The translations under genes and the position numbers were made by a program. The notes beneath the pieces were generated by a model. That model saw only the letters and a program-made list of their open reading frames with translations. It made no database searches and had not been told where the DNA came from. Shown piece after piece: positions 43,444-53,940 of a stretch of DNA of 64,000 bases. The DNA is taken from the NCBI RefSeq assembly GCF_008124875.1, contig NZ_VNIA01000004.1, positions 176,805-240,804 on the forward strand, written 5' to 3'. Each line of letters starts with the position of its first letter. The first letter of the stretch is position 1. Origin of the DNA: Tenacibaculum adriaticum. Its GTDB lineage: Bacteria > Bacteroidota > Bacteroidia > Flavobacteriales > Flavobacteriaceae.

Positions 43444-46266
43444 CTACAATATTCCCCTTCGAATAAAATTATAAATTCTATCAAGATTGGTTGTTATAAC
43501 AAATCGCACTTTTGAAGAATACGCTGGTTGATTAAGCTCCCACCCTTGATTGGTATAAACAGGTAAATAAAATTCCAAAATGTTGGGGATGAAATTTAAT
43601 CGGATACCGTTTTCGTAAAAAATACGAGGATTATCATCTCTGTTTTTTAATAAAGCAATATCATTATAAACTTCTAGCCATCGCCAAACGCTAACGCTAG
43701 AATTACCAGATAGAATGAATTGATTTGCATAGGAGTTTTCTCTATAAAAAGATTTAAAACCGCCATCTGCAATTACGAATTGCTGACTAAAAAGACCATC
43801 TGCTTCTGACCTTCCAAAGAGATTTTCTTCAAATAAATAATCAGAACCTCTGTTTAAACCAAAACTAAAATAATTTCCTTCGGATGCGTTTGATAAAAAG
43901 ATTCCACCAAAAAAGCGTAAATCGAAACTTCTATTTTCATCAAAATATTCTCTGTAACGAAAATCTGTAGAAAGTTTGGTAAAGTTATTTGCTAACTCTG
44001 CATTTAAAGCATATTGAAGGCTTTTAATAACATCGGGTTTATTGTAAACATACTTTAGGTTAGCAACTTTATAATGATCTCGCTCAGTTGCTTGTTGTCC
44101 TTGAGCAATTTCTTTATTGATGTAAAATAGTTTTCCTATTAAAAATTTAGAACCTACATCTCGTAAACTATTCCTTCTGAATTGGATGCTTGCATACGGA
44201 GATAAAGCGTTATAGGCTAAATTTGGCGCGTAATGAAAATTACTTCCACTGAGACCATATTTAATTTTATAAATTTTTGATTTTTCTAAAAAGTGATTGT
44301 ATCCTAAAGAAAATCCACCAGTTATGCTGTTACTTTTTGTACCGTAATTTGGAGTGATGCTTAATTCAAAATTATGTTTAATAATAGCTCTGTTACTAAA
44401 ATTTACACCTAAAATAATTCCATCATATAGGTTGTATTTAATATCGGGTTTGTAAAAAATTTGATTATAATAGGCATTTTCAACATCTTTTAAAAAACGA
44501 AATTGAAGCGGTTTATGAATTAATGTGTTGTTGGTGTTTCTAAAATTATCTAGTGAATTATATTCAGGATATATTTGCTCGTAGTTTAAAGCTAATTTAT
44601 CAAAACCATTCGCTTTAATTTTAATAGTTTTAGTGCTATCAACATCAGTTATCCAAGTTTTAAAATGCACTTTTTTCTTTTGAACCCCATATAGAGCAAC
44701 TGGAGCTGTAATGTTCCGTTTGTTTTTGATGGTAACCTCTAAAGAATCCTTATTTTTTGTAAACTTTACTTTTTTAATTTTATAATCAATTTTTTTACTG
44801 GTTTGTATATAATCTCCAAAAAACCATCGTAAATCTTTACTTGTTTTGTTCTGTATAATAGAAGCAAAAGCGTCACTATCTGTTATTTTTAATTTATAAT
44901 TGTTATAGAATTCATTTAAAGAATTTTTTAAAACATCTTCACCAACAAAATCTTGTAAATATTTTAAACCTAAACCAGCTTTGTATTTGCTAACTACTTT
45001 TCTATTAAAATTAGATAAAGAATCTGAACGCATATTTAAGGGTTGATCGTAAAACTTTCGTGCACTAAATTGATAAATAAAAGGATATTTATCGTTATGA
45101 TTTAGTTTTGCTAAATTGTATTTTCGAATTCCCCAATACTTAGCATATTTGCCTAAAACACTTACGTTGGAGTAGTATTTTTTAATATACTCCATCATCA
45201 TAAATGTTTGAATTCCATCGTTTAACCAATAATCTTTTCTTTTGTTTAAAAGTAAAATATCATCGATATATTTAGTAGTTAATGCCTGAAAAAAATGCAT
45301 TTCCCATTTAAAATTTTCAGGATATGGTTTTAGCCAATGAGGTAAACCATAGATTTCTCTGAGCGAATTTTTGTTTACTGTATTAGCATCTATCAATAAT
45401 TCTAAATGTGGGTGTTTGCCAATATACTCTTCAATAAAACTAATTTCTCTTTGTATAATTTTTCGTGTAGCAGAATAATTTATTTTATTATCAAAAATAT
45501 CTGTTTTAATTTCTGTATTTTTTGTTTGAAACGATTTAAATCGTTTCTCTTTGTTGATATTAATAATGATGTCTTTTTTATCATTACCGACTAAATAGTA
45601 ATTAGTTAGGTTTCCTTTTTTTGTTTTGTATTGGTATAAATTACTTTCTACGATAAAGTTTTTAGGTACGTTTAAATCTATAGTATAATATGCAACATCT
45701 TGGTATAAATCATCCATATTTAAGTTACTCATAGTTTGCCATTTGTTGTCTTGAAACACAGCAGGAACTAAATACCAATAGCGTAAATGATACCCTTTTT
45801 TAGTTTTTCCGTACCCAGTAAATTTTGCACTAGGAAGTTTAACAATGTAAGTAGATGATATTACAATACTATCTTTAGAGGCAAGGGGCTCTGGTAAAGT
45901 TATTTTTAAAATATCTGGTTGATCTTTTAATGTTTCAAAATCTGATTGTAAATGGTTTACGGTAATATTGAAGACTTTAGTACTTCCTTTGTCTTTACTT
46001 TTTGAAAAATAAAAATCTTTTTTATAATCTTCAACAAAACGTTTACCTAAAGGTGTTTCATTATCTCTAAAACTATTTGCCCAATTATGAAGAAAAAAGT
46101 TTGTTAGGGTTTTATTAGAAGTATTAAAAAAGGTTGTTTTTTGTTGAATTTTTATAGAATGGTTTAGCGTATCTAATTCCGCTTTTATGTGAATAGAATT
46201 ATTTTGAGCTTTAACAATTGTAAAACTCAACACAAAAATTAAAAAGAGTGCTTTTCTAAAATTCAA
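43444..46266 (-). CDS. M1-like pseudopeptidase fused to an outer-membrane barrel
   Basis: A 940-residue exported protein (signal about 1-20, ending IVKA). Residues about 25-560 resemble the M1 aminopeptidase fold: an N-terminal beta domain and a helical domain. Where active enzymes have HExxH and a Glu 19 residues later (as in WLNEG), this protein has QALTT (327-331) and WLND (347-350), so the zinc ligands are lost. From about 615 to the end it is beta-rich with alternating aromatics (NFELSITPNYGT, GFSLGYNHFLE, VRFVITTNL), as in an outer-membrane barrel. It probably binds rather than cleaves its substrate. It lies between LOG and E1 genes but has its own upstream terminator. Confidence 0.82.
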   Translation of the reverse strand: MNFRKALFLIFVLSFTIVKAQNNSIHIKAELDTLNHSIKIQQKTTFFNTSNKTLTNFFLHNWANSFRDNETPLGKRFVEDYKKDFYFSKSKDKGSTKVFNITVNHLQSDFETLKDQPDILKITLPEPLASKDSIVISSTYIVKLPSAKFTGYGKTKKGYHLRYWYLVPAVFQDNKWQTMSNLNMDDLYQDVAYYTIDLNVPKNFIVESNLYQYKTKKGNLTNYYLVGNDKKDIIININKEKRFKSFQTKNTEIKTDIFDNKINYSATRKIIQREISFIEEYIGKHPHLELLIDANTVNKNSLREIYGLPHWLKPYPENFKWEMHFFQALTTKYIDDILLLNKRKDYWLNDGIQTFMMMEYIKKYYSNVSVLGKYAKYWGIRKYNLAKLNHNDKYPFIYQFSARKFYDQPLNMRSDSLSNFNRKVVSKYKAGLGLKYLQDFVGEDVLKNSLNEFYNNYKLKITDSDAFASIIQNKTSKDLRWFFGDYIQTSKKIDYKIKKVKFTKNKDSLEVTIKNKRNITAPVALYGVQKKKVHFKTWITDVDSTKTIKIKANGFDKLALNYEQIYPEYNSLDNFRNTNNTLIHKPLQFRFLKDVENAYYNQIFYKPDIKYNLYDGIILGVNFSNRAIIKHNFELSITPNYGTKSNSITGGFSLGYNHFLEKSKIYKIKYGLSGSNFHYAPNLAYNALSPYASIQFRRNSLRDVGSKFLIGKLFYINKEIAQGQQATERDHYKVANLKYVYNKPDVIKSLQYALNAELANNFTKLSTDFRYREYFDENRSFDLRFFGGIFLSNASEGNYFSFGLNRGSDYLFEENLFGRSEADGLFSQQFVIADGGFKSFYRENSYANQFILSGNSSVSVWRWLEVYNDIALLKNRDDNPRIFYENGIRLNFIPNILEFYLPVYTNQGWELNQPAYSSKVRFVITTNLDRIYNFIRRGIL

Positions 46267-46283
46267 TGTTTATAAAAATAAAA

Positions 46284-46310
46284 AACTCGTTGTAAGTGAT
46301 ACAACGAGTT
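46284..46310 (-). terminator. Terminator after LOG gene
   Basis: AACTCGTTGT pairs with ACAACGAGTT around AAGTGAT; on the minus strand a T-rich tract follows. It lies 19 bp past the LOG stop. Confidence 0.85.
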
Positions 46311-46328
46311 GAATATAAAATATATTTT

Positions 46329-47036
46329 TTAGAAGTTTGGTTTTAATTGATATTTCTCGTAGAATTTATTAAAATGCTCAACAGCTTCATCTGCAGTGTC
46401 GACCACTCTAAATAAATTTAAGTCTTTTTCACTAATATTTCCTTCTTCTATTAAGGTGTTTTTAATCCAGTCGATTAAACCTCCCCAGAATTTTGTGCCT
46501 ATTAAAACAATAGGAAAACGCCCAATTTTGTTAGTTTGAATTAGGGTAATAGCTTCAAAAAGTTCATCCATGGTACCAAAACCACCAGGCATTACTACAA
46601 AACCTTGCGAGTATTTTACGAACATTACTTTACGAACAAAGAAATAATCAAAATCTAAACTTTTTCCATTGTCAATCCAAGGATTGTCATGTTGTTCAAA
46701 AGGTAATTCAATATTTAAGCCAACAGAAGTCCCATTACCTCTATGTGCTCCTTTATTACCAGCTTCCATAATTCCAGGTCCACCACCAGTAATTACACCA
46801 AATCCATTTTGAGTTAATTTATAAGCTACTTCTTCTGCTAAAATGTAGTATTTGTTATCAGGTTTAGTTCTTGCAGATCCAAAAATTGAAACACAAGGAC
46901 CTATTTTACTTAGTCTTTCGTAACCTTCAACAAACTCCGCCATAATTTTAAAAATAGCCCAAGAATCGTTTGTTTTTATCTCATTCCACGTCTTTTGTTG
47001 TAATTTTTCGCGGATTTTTCTATCTTCATTTGTCAT
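46329..47036 (-). CDS. LOG family protein (TIGR00730)
   Basis: A 235-residue Rossmann-type protein. The family motif PGGFGTMDE is at about 148-156 with the preceding SQGFVVM, and an N-terminal SIFGSARTKPDN and GGGPGIMEAGNKGA segment. Family members release free base from nucleoside monophosphates (cytokinin riboside 5'-monophosphate phosphoribohydrolase), acting on AMP in some bacteria. The bacterial role is often unclear. It lies 44 bp after uvrA, same direction, probably one transcript. Confidence 0.93.
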   Translation of the reverse strand: MTNEDRKIREKLQQKTWNEIKTNDSWAIFKIMAEFVEGYERLSKIGPCVSIFGSARTKPDNKYYILAEEVAYKLTQNGFGVITGGGPGIMEAGNKGAHRGNGTSVGLNIELPFEQHDNPWIDNGKSLDFDYFFVRKVMFVKYSQGFVVMPGGFGTMDELFEAITLIQTNKIGRFPIVLIGTKFWGGLIDWIKNTLIEEGNISEKDLNLFRVVDTADEAVEHFNKFYEKYQLKPNF

Positions 47037-47080
47037 TTTTAATCACTTTTTATTTATATTTTTCTTAAAAAGAAAGCGCG

Positions 47081-49903
47081 CTAAGTTAGTTCTTTTTTCA
47101 AAAACTTGGCAGTGTAACTTTTTTTATGTTTTGCAACTTCTTCCGGTGTACCAGTAACTAAAACACTTCCACCTTTTTTACCACCTTCCATACCAATATC
47201 TATAATATAATCCGCTAATTTTATAACATCTAAATTATGTTCAATAATTAGAACCGTATTGCCTTTATTAGTTAATTTATTTAGAACTTCCATTAGTACA
47301 CGAATGTCTTCAAAATGCAAGCCTGTTGTAGGTTCATCCAAAATATAAAAGGTATTACCAGTATCTTTTTTAGATAATTCAGTGGCTAGTTTTATACGTT
47401 GTGCTTCACCACCAGAAAGTGTTGTAGATTGTTGTCCGAGGGTAATATATCCTAAACCGACATCTTTAATCGTTTTAATTTTTCGATGAATTTTAGGAAT
47501 GTTTTCGAAGAATTGAACAGCTTCATTAATAGTCATTTCTAATACATCAGAAATTGATTTACCTTTATAACGAATTTCCAATGTTTCTCGGTTAAAACGT
47601 TTTCCTTGACATGTTTCACATTCCACATGAACATCAGGGAGAAAATTCATTTCAATAACACGTACTCCGCCACCTTGACAAGTTTCACAACGACCACCTT
47701 TTACATTAAAACTAAAGCGACCAGGTTTATAGCCACGAATTGATGCTTCTGGGGTTTTAGCGAATAGGCTACGTACTTCACCAAAAACACCCGTGTAAGT
47801 GGCAGGGTTAGAACGTGGAGTTCTTCCGATTGGAGACTGATCAATATCGATAACTTTATCGATGTGTTCTAAGCCTTCTATCTTTTTGTAAGGCATTGGT
47901 TTTTTAACTGCACGGTAAATATGCGCATTTAAAATAGGGTACAAAGTTTCATTGATTAAAGTAGATTTTCCACTACCTGAAACACCCGAAACACAAATCA
48001 TTTTTCCTAAAGGAAATTCAACCGTAACGTTTTTTAAATTATTACCTGTAGCTCCAAATAGTTTAATACTTTTTCCATTGCCTTCTCTACGTTTTTTAGG
48101 AACATCAATTTTTTTTCTTCCCGATAAATAATCAGCAGTTAAGGTGTTGTGTGTTTTTAAATCTTCAAAAGTACCTTCACTTACTATTTCTCCCCCATGA
48201 CGACCAGCGCCAGGACCAATATCTAACACGAAGTCAGCTTGTTCAATCATATCTTTGTCATGTTCTACGACTAAAACAGAATTACCAACATCGCGTAAGG
48301 TTAGTAAAGATTGAATCAACTTTTCATTATCTCGTTGATGTAAACCAATACTAGGTTCATCTAAAATGTAAAGAACTCCCACCAATTGTGAGCCAATTTG
48401 AGTTGCTAAACGGATACGTTGTGCTTCGCCTCCAGATAGAGATTTTGAAGTTCTATCTAAGGTCAAATAATCTAATCCAACGTCTAATAAAAACTGAATA
48501 CGAGTTCGGATTTCCTTCAGTATTTCTGAAGCAATTGTTAATTGTTTTTTTGATAATTTTTTTTCAATAGTAGCAAACCAATTTGCTAATTCAACTACAT
48601 CCATTTTAGCTAAATCGCTAATGTTTTTGTCAAAAATCTTAAAGTGAAGGGCTTCTTTTTTGAGTCTTTTTCCTTTGCAGGTAGGGCAAGCAACTTCATC
48701 CATAAAACCTTTTGCCCAACGTTTTATAGAAGTGCTATCGGCATTTTTATACTGACTTTCAATAAAAGCTACAATTCCTTCGAAATCAATTTCATATTTA
48801 CGAGTAACACCTAAGTCTTTAGAGGTTATTTCAAAAGTTTCGTTACCTCCATGTAAAATAACAGTTAAAGCTTCCTTCGGAATTTTATTAATTGGATCTG
48901 TTAATTTAAAATCATAACGCTCGGCAATATTTTGTAGCTGTTTAAAAATCCAACTATTTTTTTGCTCTCCTAATGGTGTGATTCCTCCATTTTTTATAGA
49001 AATAGTATTGTCTGGAATAACTTTGTTAAAATTGATTTCGTTGGTAATTCCCAATCCGTTACAAGAAACACAAGCTCCTTTCGGGGAGTTGAATGAAAAG
49101 GTATTAGGCTCAGGGTTTGGATAAGCAATTCCAGTAGTAGGACACATCAATTCACGACTAAAATAACGTGGATTGTTATCATCTACATCAATTACCATTA
49201 AAATATTATCACCTGTATACAACGCCGTTTTAATAGTTTCCTCTAAGCGTTTTTCTGCGGATGCGTTTACAACTAATCGATCAATCACCACTTCAATATC
49301 GTGGGTTTTGTACCGATCGAGTTTCATCCCTTTTTCAATCTCTTTAATCTCCCCATCAACACGAACTCTAACAAATCCTTGTTTCGAAATTTGCTCAAAC
49401 AGTTCGCGATAATGTCCTTTTCTCGACTTAATTAAAGGGGCAAGAATAGCGATGCGTTTATCAGTAAAATCAGACAAAATTAATTCTTTGATTTGTTCAT
49501 CTGAATAGCTTACCATTTTTTCTCCTGTGTTATAGGAATATGCATCTGAGGCACGTGCGAAAAGCAAACGTAAAAAATCGTAAATCTCGGTTATAGTTCC
49601 AACAGTAGAACGCGGACTCTTATTAGTCGTTTTTTGTTCTATGGATATTACAGGTGAAAGACCATCGATTTTATCAACATCAGGTCTTTCTAATCCGCCT
49701 AAAAACTGACGTGCATATGCAGAAAATGTTTCGATATAACGTCGCTGACCTTCGGCATAAATAGTGTCAAAAGCCAATGAAGATTTTCCGCTACCGCTTA
49801 AACCAGTAATAACTACTAGCTTTTCACGAGGAATTTTTATATCAATATTTTTTAAATTATGTACGCGTGCACCGTAAACTTCAATGTATTCTTGTTCTTT
49901 CAA
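47081..49903 (-). CDS. uvrA: Excinuclease ABC subunit UvrA
   Basis: A 940-residue tandem ABC ATPase of nucleotide excision repair. Two Walker A motifs ([12 protein letters not shown] near 35 and [12 protein letters not shown] near 640), two signature LSGGEAQRI segments, and zinc-binding Cys pairs ([27 protein letters not shown]) are all visible. It recognises lesions with UvrB. Length matches the family. It is divergent from the PspC gene and probably shares a transcript with LOG. Confidence 0.98.
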   Translation of the reverse strand: MKEQEYIEVYGARVHNLKNIDIKIPREKLVVITGLSGSGKSSLAFDTIYAEGQRRYIETFSAYARQFLGGLERPDVDKIDGLSPVISIEQKTTNKSPRSTVGTITEIYDFLRLLFARASDAYSYNTGEKMVSYSDEQIKELILSDFTDKRIAILAPLIKSRKGHYRELFEQISKQGFVRVRVDGEIKEIEKGMKLDRYKTHDIEVVIDRLVVNASAEKRLEETIKTALYTGDNILMVIDVDDNNPRYFSRELMCPTTGIAYPNPEPNTFSFNSPKGACVSCNGLGITNEINFNKVIPDNTISIKNGGITPLGEQKNSWIFKQLQNIAERYDFKLTDPINKIPKEALTVILHGGNETFEITSKDLGVTRKYEIDFEGIVAFIESQYKNADSTSIKRWAKGFMDEVACPTCKGKRLKKEALHFKIFDKNISDLAKMDVVELANWFATIEKKLSKKQLTIASEILKEIRTRIQFLLDVGLDYLTLDRTSKSLSGGEAQRIRLATQIGSQLVGVLYILDEPSIGLHQRDNEKLIQSLLTLRDVGNSVLVVEHDKDMIEQADFVLDIGPGAGRHGGEIVSEGTFEDLKTHNTLTADYLSGRKKIDVPKKRREGNGKSIKLFGATGNNLKNVTVEFPLGKMICVSGVSGSGKSTLINETLYPILNAHIYRAVKKPMPYKKIEGLEHIDKVIDIDQSPIGRTPRSNPATYTGVFGEVRSLFAKTPEASIRGYKPGRFSFNVKGGRCETCQGGGVRVIEMNFLPDVHVECETCQGKRFNRETLEIRYKGKSISDVLEMTINEAVQFFENIPKIHRKIKTIKDVGLGYITLGQQSTTLSGGEAQRIKLATELSKKDTGNTFYILDEPTTGLHFEDIRVLMEVLNKLTNKGNTVLIIEHNLDVIKLADYIIDIGMEGGKKGGSVLVTGTPEEVAKHKKSYTAKFLKKELT

Positions 49904-50010
49904 TGTTGAAATTTTGAGAAAAAAGCAAATTTACGCAATCCAATTCTATTTTGTTTGTAGACTTGATAACAAATAAAGTTAAAATGTTATCTTGCAGTAA
50001 AATTGATATA

Positions 50011-50238
50011 ATGAAATTCATTCATTCTGTACGACATTTTTTTGAACGACATGGGTTTGCAGTATCATCAAGATTTGCAGACAGACTGGGTATGCGTGCT
50101 TCTAATGTACGTTTATTTTTTATTTATATTTCTTTTGTAACTGTTGGGTTATCTTTTGGGTTATATCTTACTTTAGCTTTTTTATTGCGCTTAAAAGATA
50201 TGATTTACACCAAGCGAACTTCTGTTTTTGATTTGTAA
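50011..50238 (+). CDS. PspC-domain membrane protein
   Basis: A 75-residue protein from the chosen start MKFIHSVRHFFERHGFAVSS. An earlier ATG at 49951 is in frame but the extra 20 residues do not resemble the family. The body RLGMRASNVRLFFIYISFVTVG has the PspC pattern (short amphipathic part then a membrane helix). In phage-shock systems PspC senses membrane stress; small free-standing PspC proteins are common in this phylum. The stop overlaps the ATG of the K+ channel gene (TAATG), so translation is coupled. Confidence 0.75.
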   Translation: MKFIHSVRHFFERHGFAVSSRFADRLGMRASNVRLFFIYISFVTVGLSFGLYLTLAFLLRLKDMIYTKRTSVFDL

Positions 50239-51239
50239 TGAATTCTGTACTTGAATCACGATTATATAAAGCCATTTTCTTTTCTGTATTGATATTGTCA
50301 ATGGGAATTTTTGGTTATGCAATATTGTTCAATTATTCTTTAATTGATGCGTTGTATATGACTATTATAACTATTACAACAATTGGTTATGGTGAAGTAC
50401 ATCCGTTTGGAACAGAAGAAAAAATATTTACGATTGGATTAATTTTATCGAGTTTATTTACCTTTGGTTATGCAGTCTCATCCTTTTCTGAATATTTAAT
50501 CAGTGGTCAGTTTTTTCATCAAATAAAACTAAAAAAAGTGCAAAAAAAAATAGAAAAATTAGAAGGACATACCATCGTTTGCGGTTTTGGAAGAAACGGG
50601 AAGCAAGCTATTTCTAAATTGAATAATTACAAACAAGATGTAGTAGTTGTAGAGCAAAATAGAGAATTGATAGAATTGCTCGATGCAGATAAAATTTTGA
50701 ATATTGAAGGAGATGCAACTTTAGATGAAGCTTTGCTACGTGCAGGGATAAAAAATGCTAAAAGTTTAATTACTGCCTTGCCATCGGATGCAGATAATTT
50801 GTTTGTAGTTTTAACAGCACATCAGTTAAATAAAGACTGTAAAATTATAAGCAGAGCATCAAACGAGAGTTCATACAAAAAACTGAAATTTGCAGGAGCA
50901 GATAATGTAATTATGCCTGATAAATTAGGAGGAGCGCATATGGCCTCATTAGTAGTAACTCCAGATGTAATTGAATTTGTAGATAGATTAACAATTGCAG
51001 GTGATACGACTACAAATTTGGAAGAAATAGCCGTTAATGATTTACCCGATGAATATCTTAATAAAACAATTTTAGATTTAGATTTAAGAAAAAAAACGGG
51101 ATGTACTGTAATTGGTTTTAAAACTCCGAAACAAGAATATGTTATTAACCCTGAAGCTTCTGTGAAATTAGTTTCCGATTCAAACTTAATTGTACTTGGA
51201 AGACCAGAACAAATTAAGAAACTAAGAGAGATTTTTTAA
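50238..51239 (+). CDS. Potassium channel with TrkA-N (RCK) domain
   Basis: A 333-residue protein. Two membrane helices enclose a pore loop with filter TIGYG (48-52, in LIDALYMTIITITTIGYGE). A Rossmann-type RCK/TrkA-N domain (about 108-230, HTIVCGFGRNGKQAISKL, then VVEQNREL) follows, and a TrkA-C domain (about 250-333) ends it. It is a gated K+ channel regulated by ligand. It overlaps the PspC gene upstream and the RmlD-like gene downstream by TAATG, so all three are translationally coupled. Confidence 0.96.
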   Translation: MNSVLESRLYKAIFFSVLILSMGIFGYAILFNYSLIDALYMTIITITTIGYGEVHPFGTEEKIFTIGLILSSLFTFGYAVSSFSEYLISGQFFHQIKLKKVQKKIEKLEGHTIVCGFGRNGKQAISKLNNYKQDVVVVEQNRELIELLDADKILNIEGDATLDEALLRAGIKNAKSLITALPSDADNLFVVLTAHQLNKDCKIISRASNESSYKKLKFAGADNVIMPDKLGGAHMASLVVTPDVIEFVDRLTIAGDTTTNLEEIAVNDLPDEYLNKTILDLDLRKKTGCTVIGFKTPKQEYVINPEASVKLVSDSNLIVLGRPEQIKKLREIF

Positions 51240-52144
51240 TGAAAAAAGTATTGATTACAGGAAGTAATGGGTTGTTAGGACAGTCGTTATTAGATTTGTT
51301 TTTAGAAGATAATAACTTTGAAATTATTGCTCTTTCTAGAGGCGAGAACCGTTATCCTAAAACTAAAGGTTATAAGTACTTCAATATAGATGTAACGGAA
51401 TTTGAGAAACTAGAACAAATTGTAATCAGCGAAGTTCCTGATTTTATTATCAATACAGCAGCTATGACCAATGTAGATACTTGTGAAGATAATAAAGAGG
51501 ACTGTGATAAAATTAATGTGGAGTTGGTTCAGAACCTTGCAGGTTTATGTGAAGAAATTAACTCACATCTCATTCATATTTCTACTGATTTTATTTTCGA
51601 TGGGAAAAAGGGATATTATAAAGAGACTGATAAACCAAACCCATTAAGTTACTACGGATTGTCAAAATTGAAATCAGAAGAAATTCTTATTAACTCATGT
51701 ATCGATTATACGATTCTTCGTACTATTTTGGTGTATGGAAAAGTACATGATATGAGTAGAAATAATATCGTGTTATGGGTACGAAAAATGCTTTCCGAAG
51801 GGAAAGAAATTACGATTGTAAAAGATCAATTTCGTATGCCAACTTATGTAGAAGATTTAGCACTAGCTTGTAAAGTATGTATAGAAAAAAAGGCTAAAGG
51901 AATATTTAATATTTCTTCTAATACGTTATTAAGTATTTATGAAATTGCGCAACAAATTGCAGATGTTTTTGAGTTGGATAAATCACTTATAAAATCAATA
52001 TCGTCGAAAACATTAAATCAACGAGCTGTAAGACCTGTAAAAACAGGTTTTAATTTAGATAAAACGCAAGAAGAGTTACAGTTGCAGTTAAATCCTTTTA
52101 AGAAAGATTTACAAAGATTTAAAGAAAATATAACTGGAAGTTAA
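51239..52144 (+). CDS. RmlD-like sugar-nucleotide reductase (SDR family)
   Basis: A 301-residue extended SDR. The cofactor motif TGSNGLLGQSL is at about 7-17, followed by DVTEFEKL, IINTAAMTNVDTCE and the catalytic YYGLSKLKSE (Tyr-x3-Lys). The closest pattern is dTDP-4-dehydrorhamnose reductase (RmlD/StrL). No other rhamnose genes are here, so the sugar is uncertain. The start overlaps the channel stop by TAATG. Confidence 0.88.
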   Translation: MKKVLITGSNGLLGQSLLDLFLEDNNFEIIALSRGENRYPKTKGYKYFNIDVTEFEKLEQIVISEVPDFIINTAAMTNVDTCEDNKEDCDKINVELVQNLAGLCEEINSHLIHISTDFIFDGKKGYYKETDKPNPLSYYGLSKLKSEEILINSCIDYTILRTILVYGKVHDMSRNNIVLWVRKMLSEGKEITIVKDQFRMPTYVEDLALACKVCIEKKAKGIFNISSNTLLSIYEIAQQIADVFELDKSLIKSISSKTLNQRAVRPVKTGFNLDKTQEELQLQLNPFKKDLQRFKENITGS

Positions 52145-52228
52145 GATTTAACAATGAAAAGTTGTCAAAAGTACAATTTTTTATGATATTGCGCGCTACT
52201 AATTCAAGTAAAACAATACTTTAATATT

Positions 52229-53917
52229 ATGAAGAAATTACTTCTTACGTTGCTGTGTATTATAGCACCGATGTTAACATTTGCACAAGAAAAAGGTTTA
52301 GATCAACAAATTGATGAAGGGTTCAAACCTATTTCAGATTTCTTTAGCAATGTGATTTTTTTCTCAATAGCAGGCACACCATTCGTTTTAATTCTACTAG
52401 TTTTTAGTGCTGCTTTTTTCACTGTTTATTTTGGTTTTCCTAATATTCGTCATTTCTGGACAGCAATTAATGTTGTAAGAGGAAAGTATGAAGATATTGA
52501 AAAACACGGAGCCCAACTTTTATATGGTGAAGATGGAATTGCTCAAGGTGTAGATATGAATACTATTGATGATATTGAAGAGCATATAGAAAATATTGAA
52601 AATTTACATAGTGATCTAGAGATAGATGGAGATATAAAAGATACGATTAGAGATGAAAGTCAAGAAGGAGAAGTTACTCATTTTCAAGCGTTAGCAACTG
52701 CAGTTTCAGGTACAGTTGGTAATGGTAATATTGCTGGTGTAGCTTTGGCTATTGCTTTAGGTGGGCCGGGAGCAACATTTTGGATGATTGTTTGTGGTTT
52801 ATTAGGGATGTCTACCAAATTTGTAGAATGTACATTAGGTGTTCATTATCGTGACGTTGGAAAAGATGGTACTGTTTACGGTGGCCCAATGTATTATTTA
52901 TCAAAAGGGTTAAAAGAAAAAGGATTTAAGACTTTAGGAAAAATATCGGCTGTTTTATTTGCAATTTTCTGTATTGGAGGTTCTTTTGGAGGAGGTAATG
53001 CTGCGCAATCTAACCAAGCAACAGTTGTAATTAAAGAATTATTAGGTTTAGAGAGCACTAGTGCAGGAGCTATAATTGGTTTAGTTTTAGCATTTGTAGT
53101 TGGTATTATTATTATTGGAGGTATTAAGAGGATTGCAACTGTTACAGAAAAAGTAGTTCCGTTTATGGCATTACTTTATATTGTGGCTTGTTTGTATATT
53201 ATTCTTAGTAATTTTACTTTAATAGATGATGCAATTGGATTAATTTTTAGTGAAGCTTTTAATCCTAAGGCGATTGGAGTTGGTGGAGTTATAGGTGTAC
53301 TTTTAGTTGGTTTTAAAAGAGCCGCATTTTCTAATGAAGCAGGGGCAGGTTCTGCATCTATTGCACACTCTGCTGTAAGAACAAAATATTCAGCATCTGA
53401 AGGATTGGTAGCATTATTAGAACCATTTATAGATACTATAGTTATTTGTACCATGACAGCTTTAGTAATTGTTATTTTTAATTTTGGTGGAGCTTTTCAA
53501 TATGGGGGAGATGGTACTGGAGCAGTATTTATTGATGGAATAGCATATGAAGGAGCAGGTATTACTTCTAAAGCTTTTGCTCAATTTATTCCGTTTTCAA
53601 ATGTGTTTTTAACAATAGCAGTTGTTTTATTTGCAGTTTCTACTATGATTTCGTGGTCTTACTACGGATTACAATCTTGGAAGTTTTTATTTGGTAGAGG
53701 TAAAAAAGCTGATTTAACATATAAAATATTATTTTTAACGTTTGTGGTGATTGGTGCAGCAGCAAGTATGAAATCAATTTGGGATTTTTCAGATGCAATG
53801 ATTTTTGCTATGGTTTTCCCTAACATGGTTGGTTTATATTTCTTAATGCCAGTTGTTAAAAAACAACTAAAGCGTTATTTAACTGCAATTAGTATGAAAG
53901 AAGAAGCTCTAGAGTAG
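52229..53917 (+). CDS. Alanine or glycine:cation symporter (AGCS family)
   Basis: A 562-residue membrane protein, longer than the usual 450. It begins with a cleavable-looking signal (MLTFAQ about 20). One helix and an acidic cytoplasmic or periplasmic insert (about 85-145: DDIEEHIENIENLHSDLE) precede the canonical core: TAVSGTVGNGNIAGVALAIALGGPG, KFVECTLGVHYR, GGSFGGGNAAQSNQ and AFSNEAGAGSASIAHSA. These are the AGCS signature. It imports alanine or glycine with Na+. The extra acidic insert is unusual for E. coli-type members. Confidence 0.94.
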   Translation: MKKLLLTLLCIIAPMLTFAQEKGLDQQIDEGFKPISDFFSNVIFFSIAGTPFVLILLVFSAAFFTVYFGFPNIRHFWTAINVVRGKYEDIEKHGAQLLYGEDGIAQGVDMNTIDDIEEHIENIENLHSDLEIDGDIKDTIRDESQEGEVTHFQALATAVSGTVGNGNIAGVALAIALGGPGATFWMIVCGLLGMSTKFVECTLGVHYRDVGKDGTVYGGPMYYLSKGLKEKGFKTLGKISAVLFAIFCIGGSFGGGNAAQSNQATVVIKELLGLESTSAGAIIGLVLAFVVGIIIIGGIKRIATVTEKVVPFMALLYIVACLYIILSNFTLIDDAIGLIFSEAFNPKAIGVGGVIGVLLVGFKRAAFSNEAGAGSASIAHSAVRTKYSASEGLVALLEPFIDTIVICTMTALVIVIFNFGGAFQYGGDGTGAVFIDGIAYEGAGITSKAFAQFIPFSNVFLTIAVVLFAVSTMISWSYYGLQSWKFLFGRGKKADLTYKILFLTFVVIGAAASMKSIWDFSDAMIFAMVFPNMVGLYFLMPVVKKQLKRYLTAISMKEEALE

Positions 53918-53940
53918 AACTTACTTTTAGTTTTTATAAT

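Noticed and set aside
43326..43484. Upstream extension of the E1 alpha-beta gene
   Set aside because: The added 53 residues do not resemble the family and overlap the next gene; the Met at 43325 matches homologous starts.
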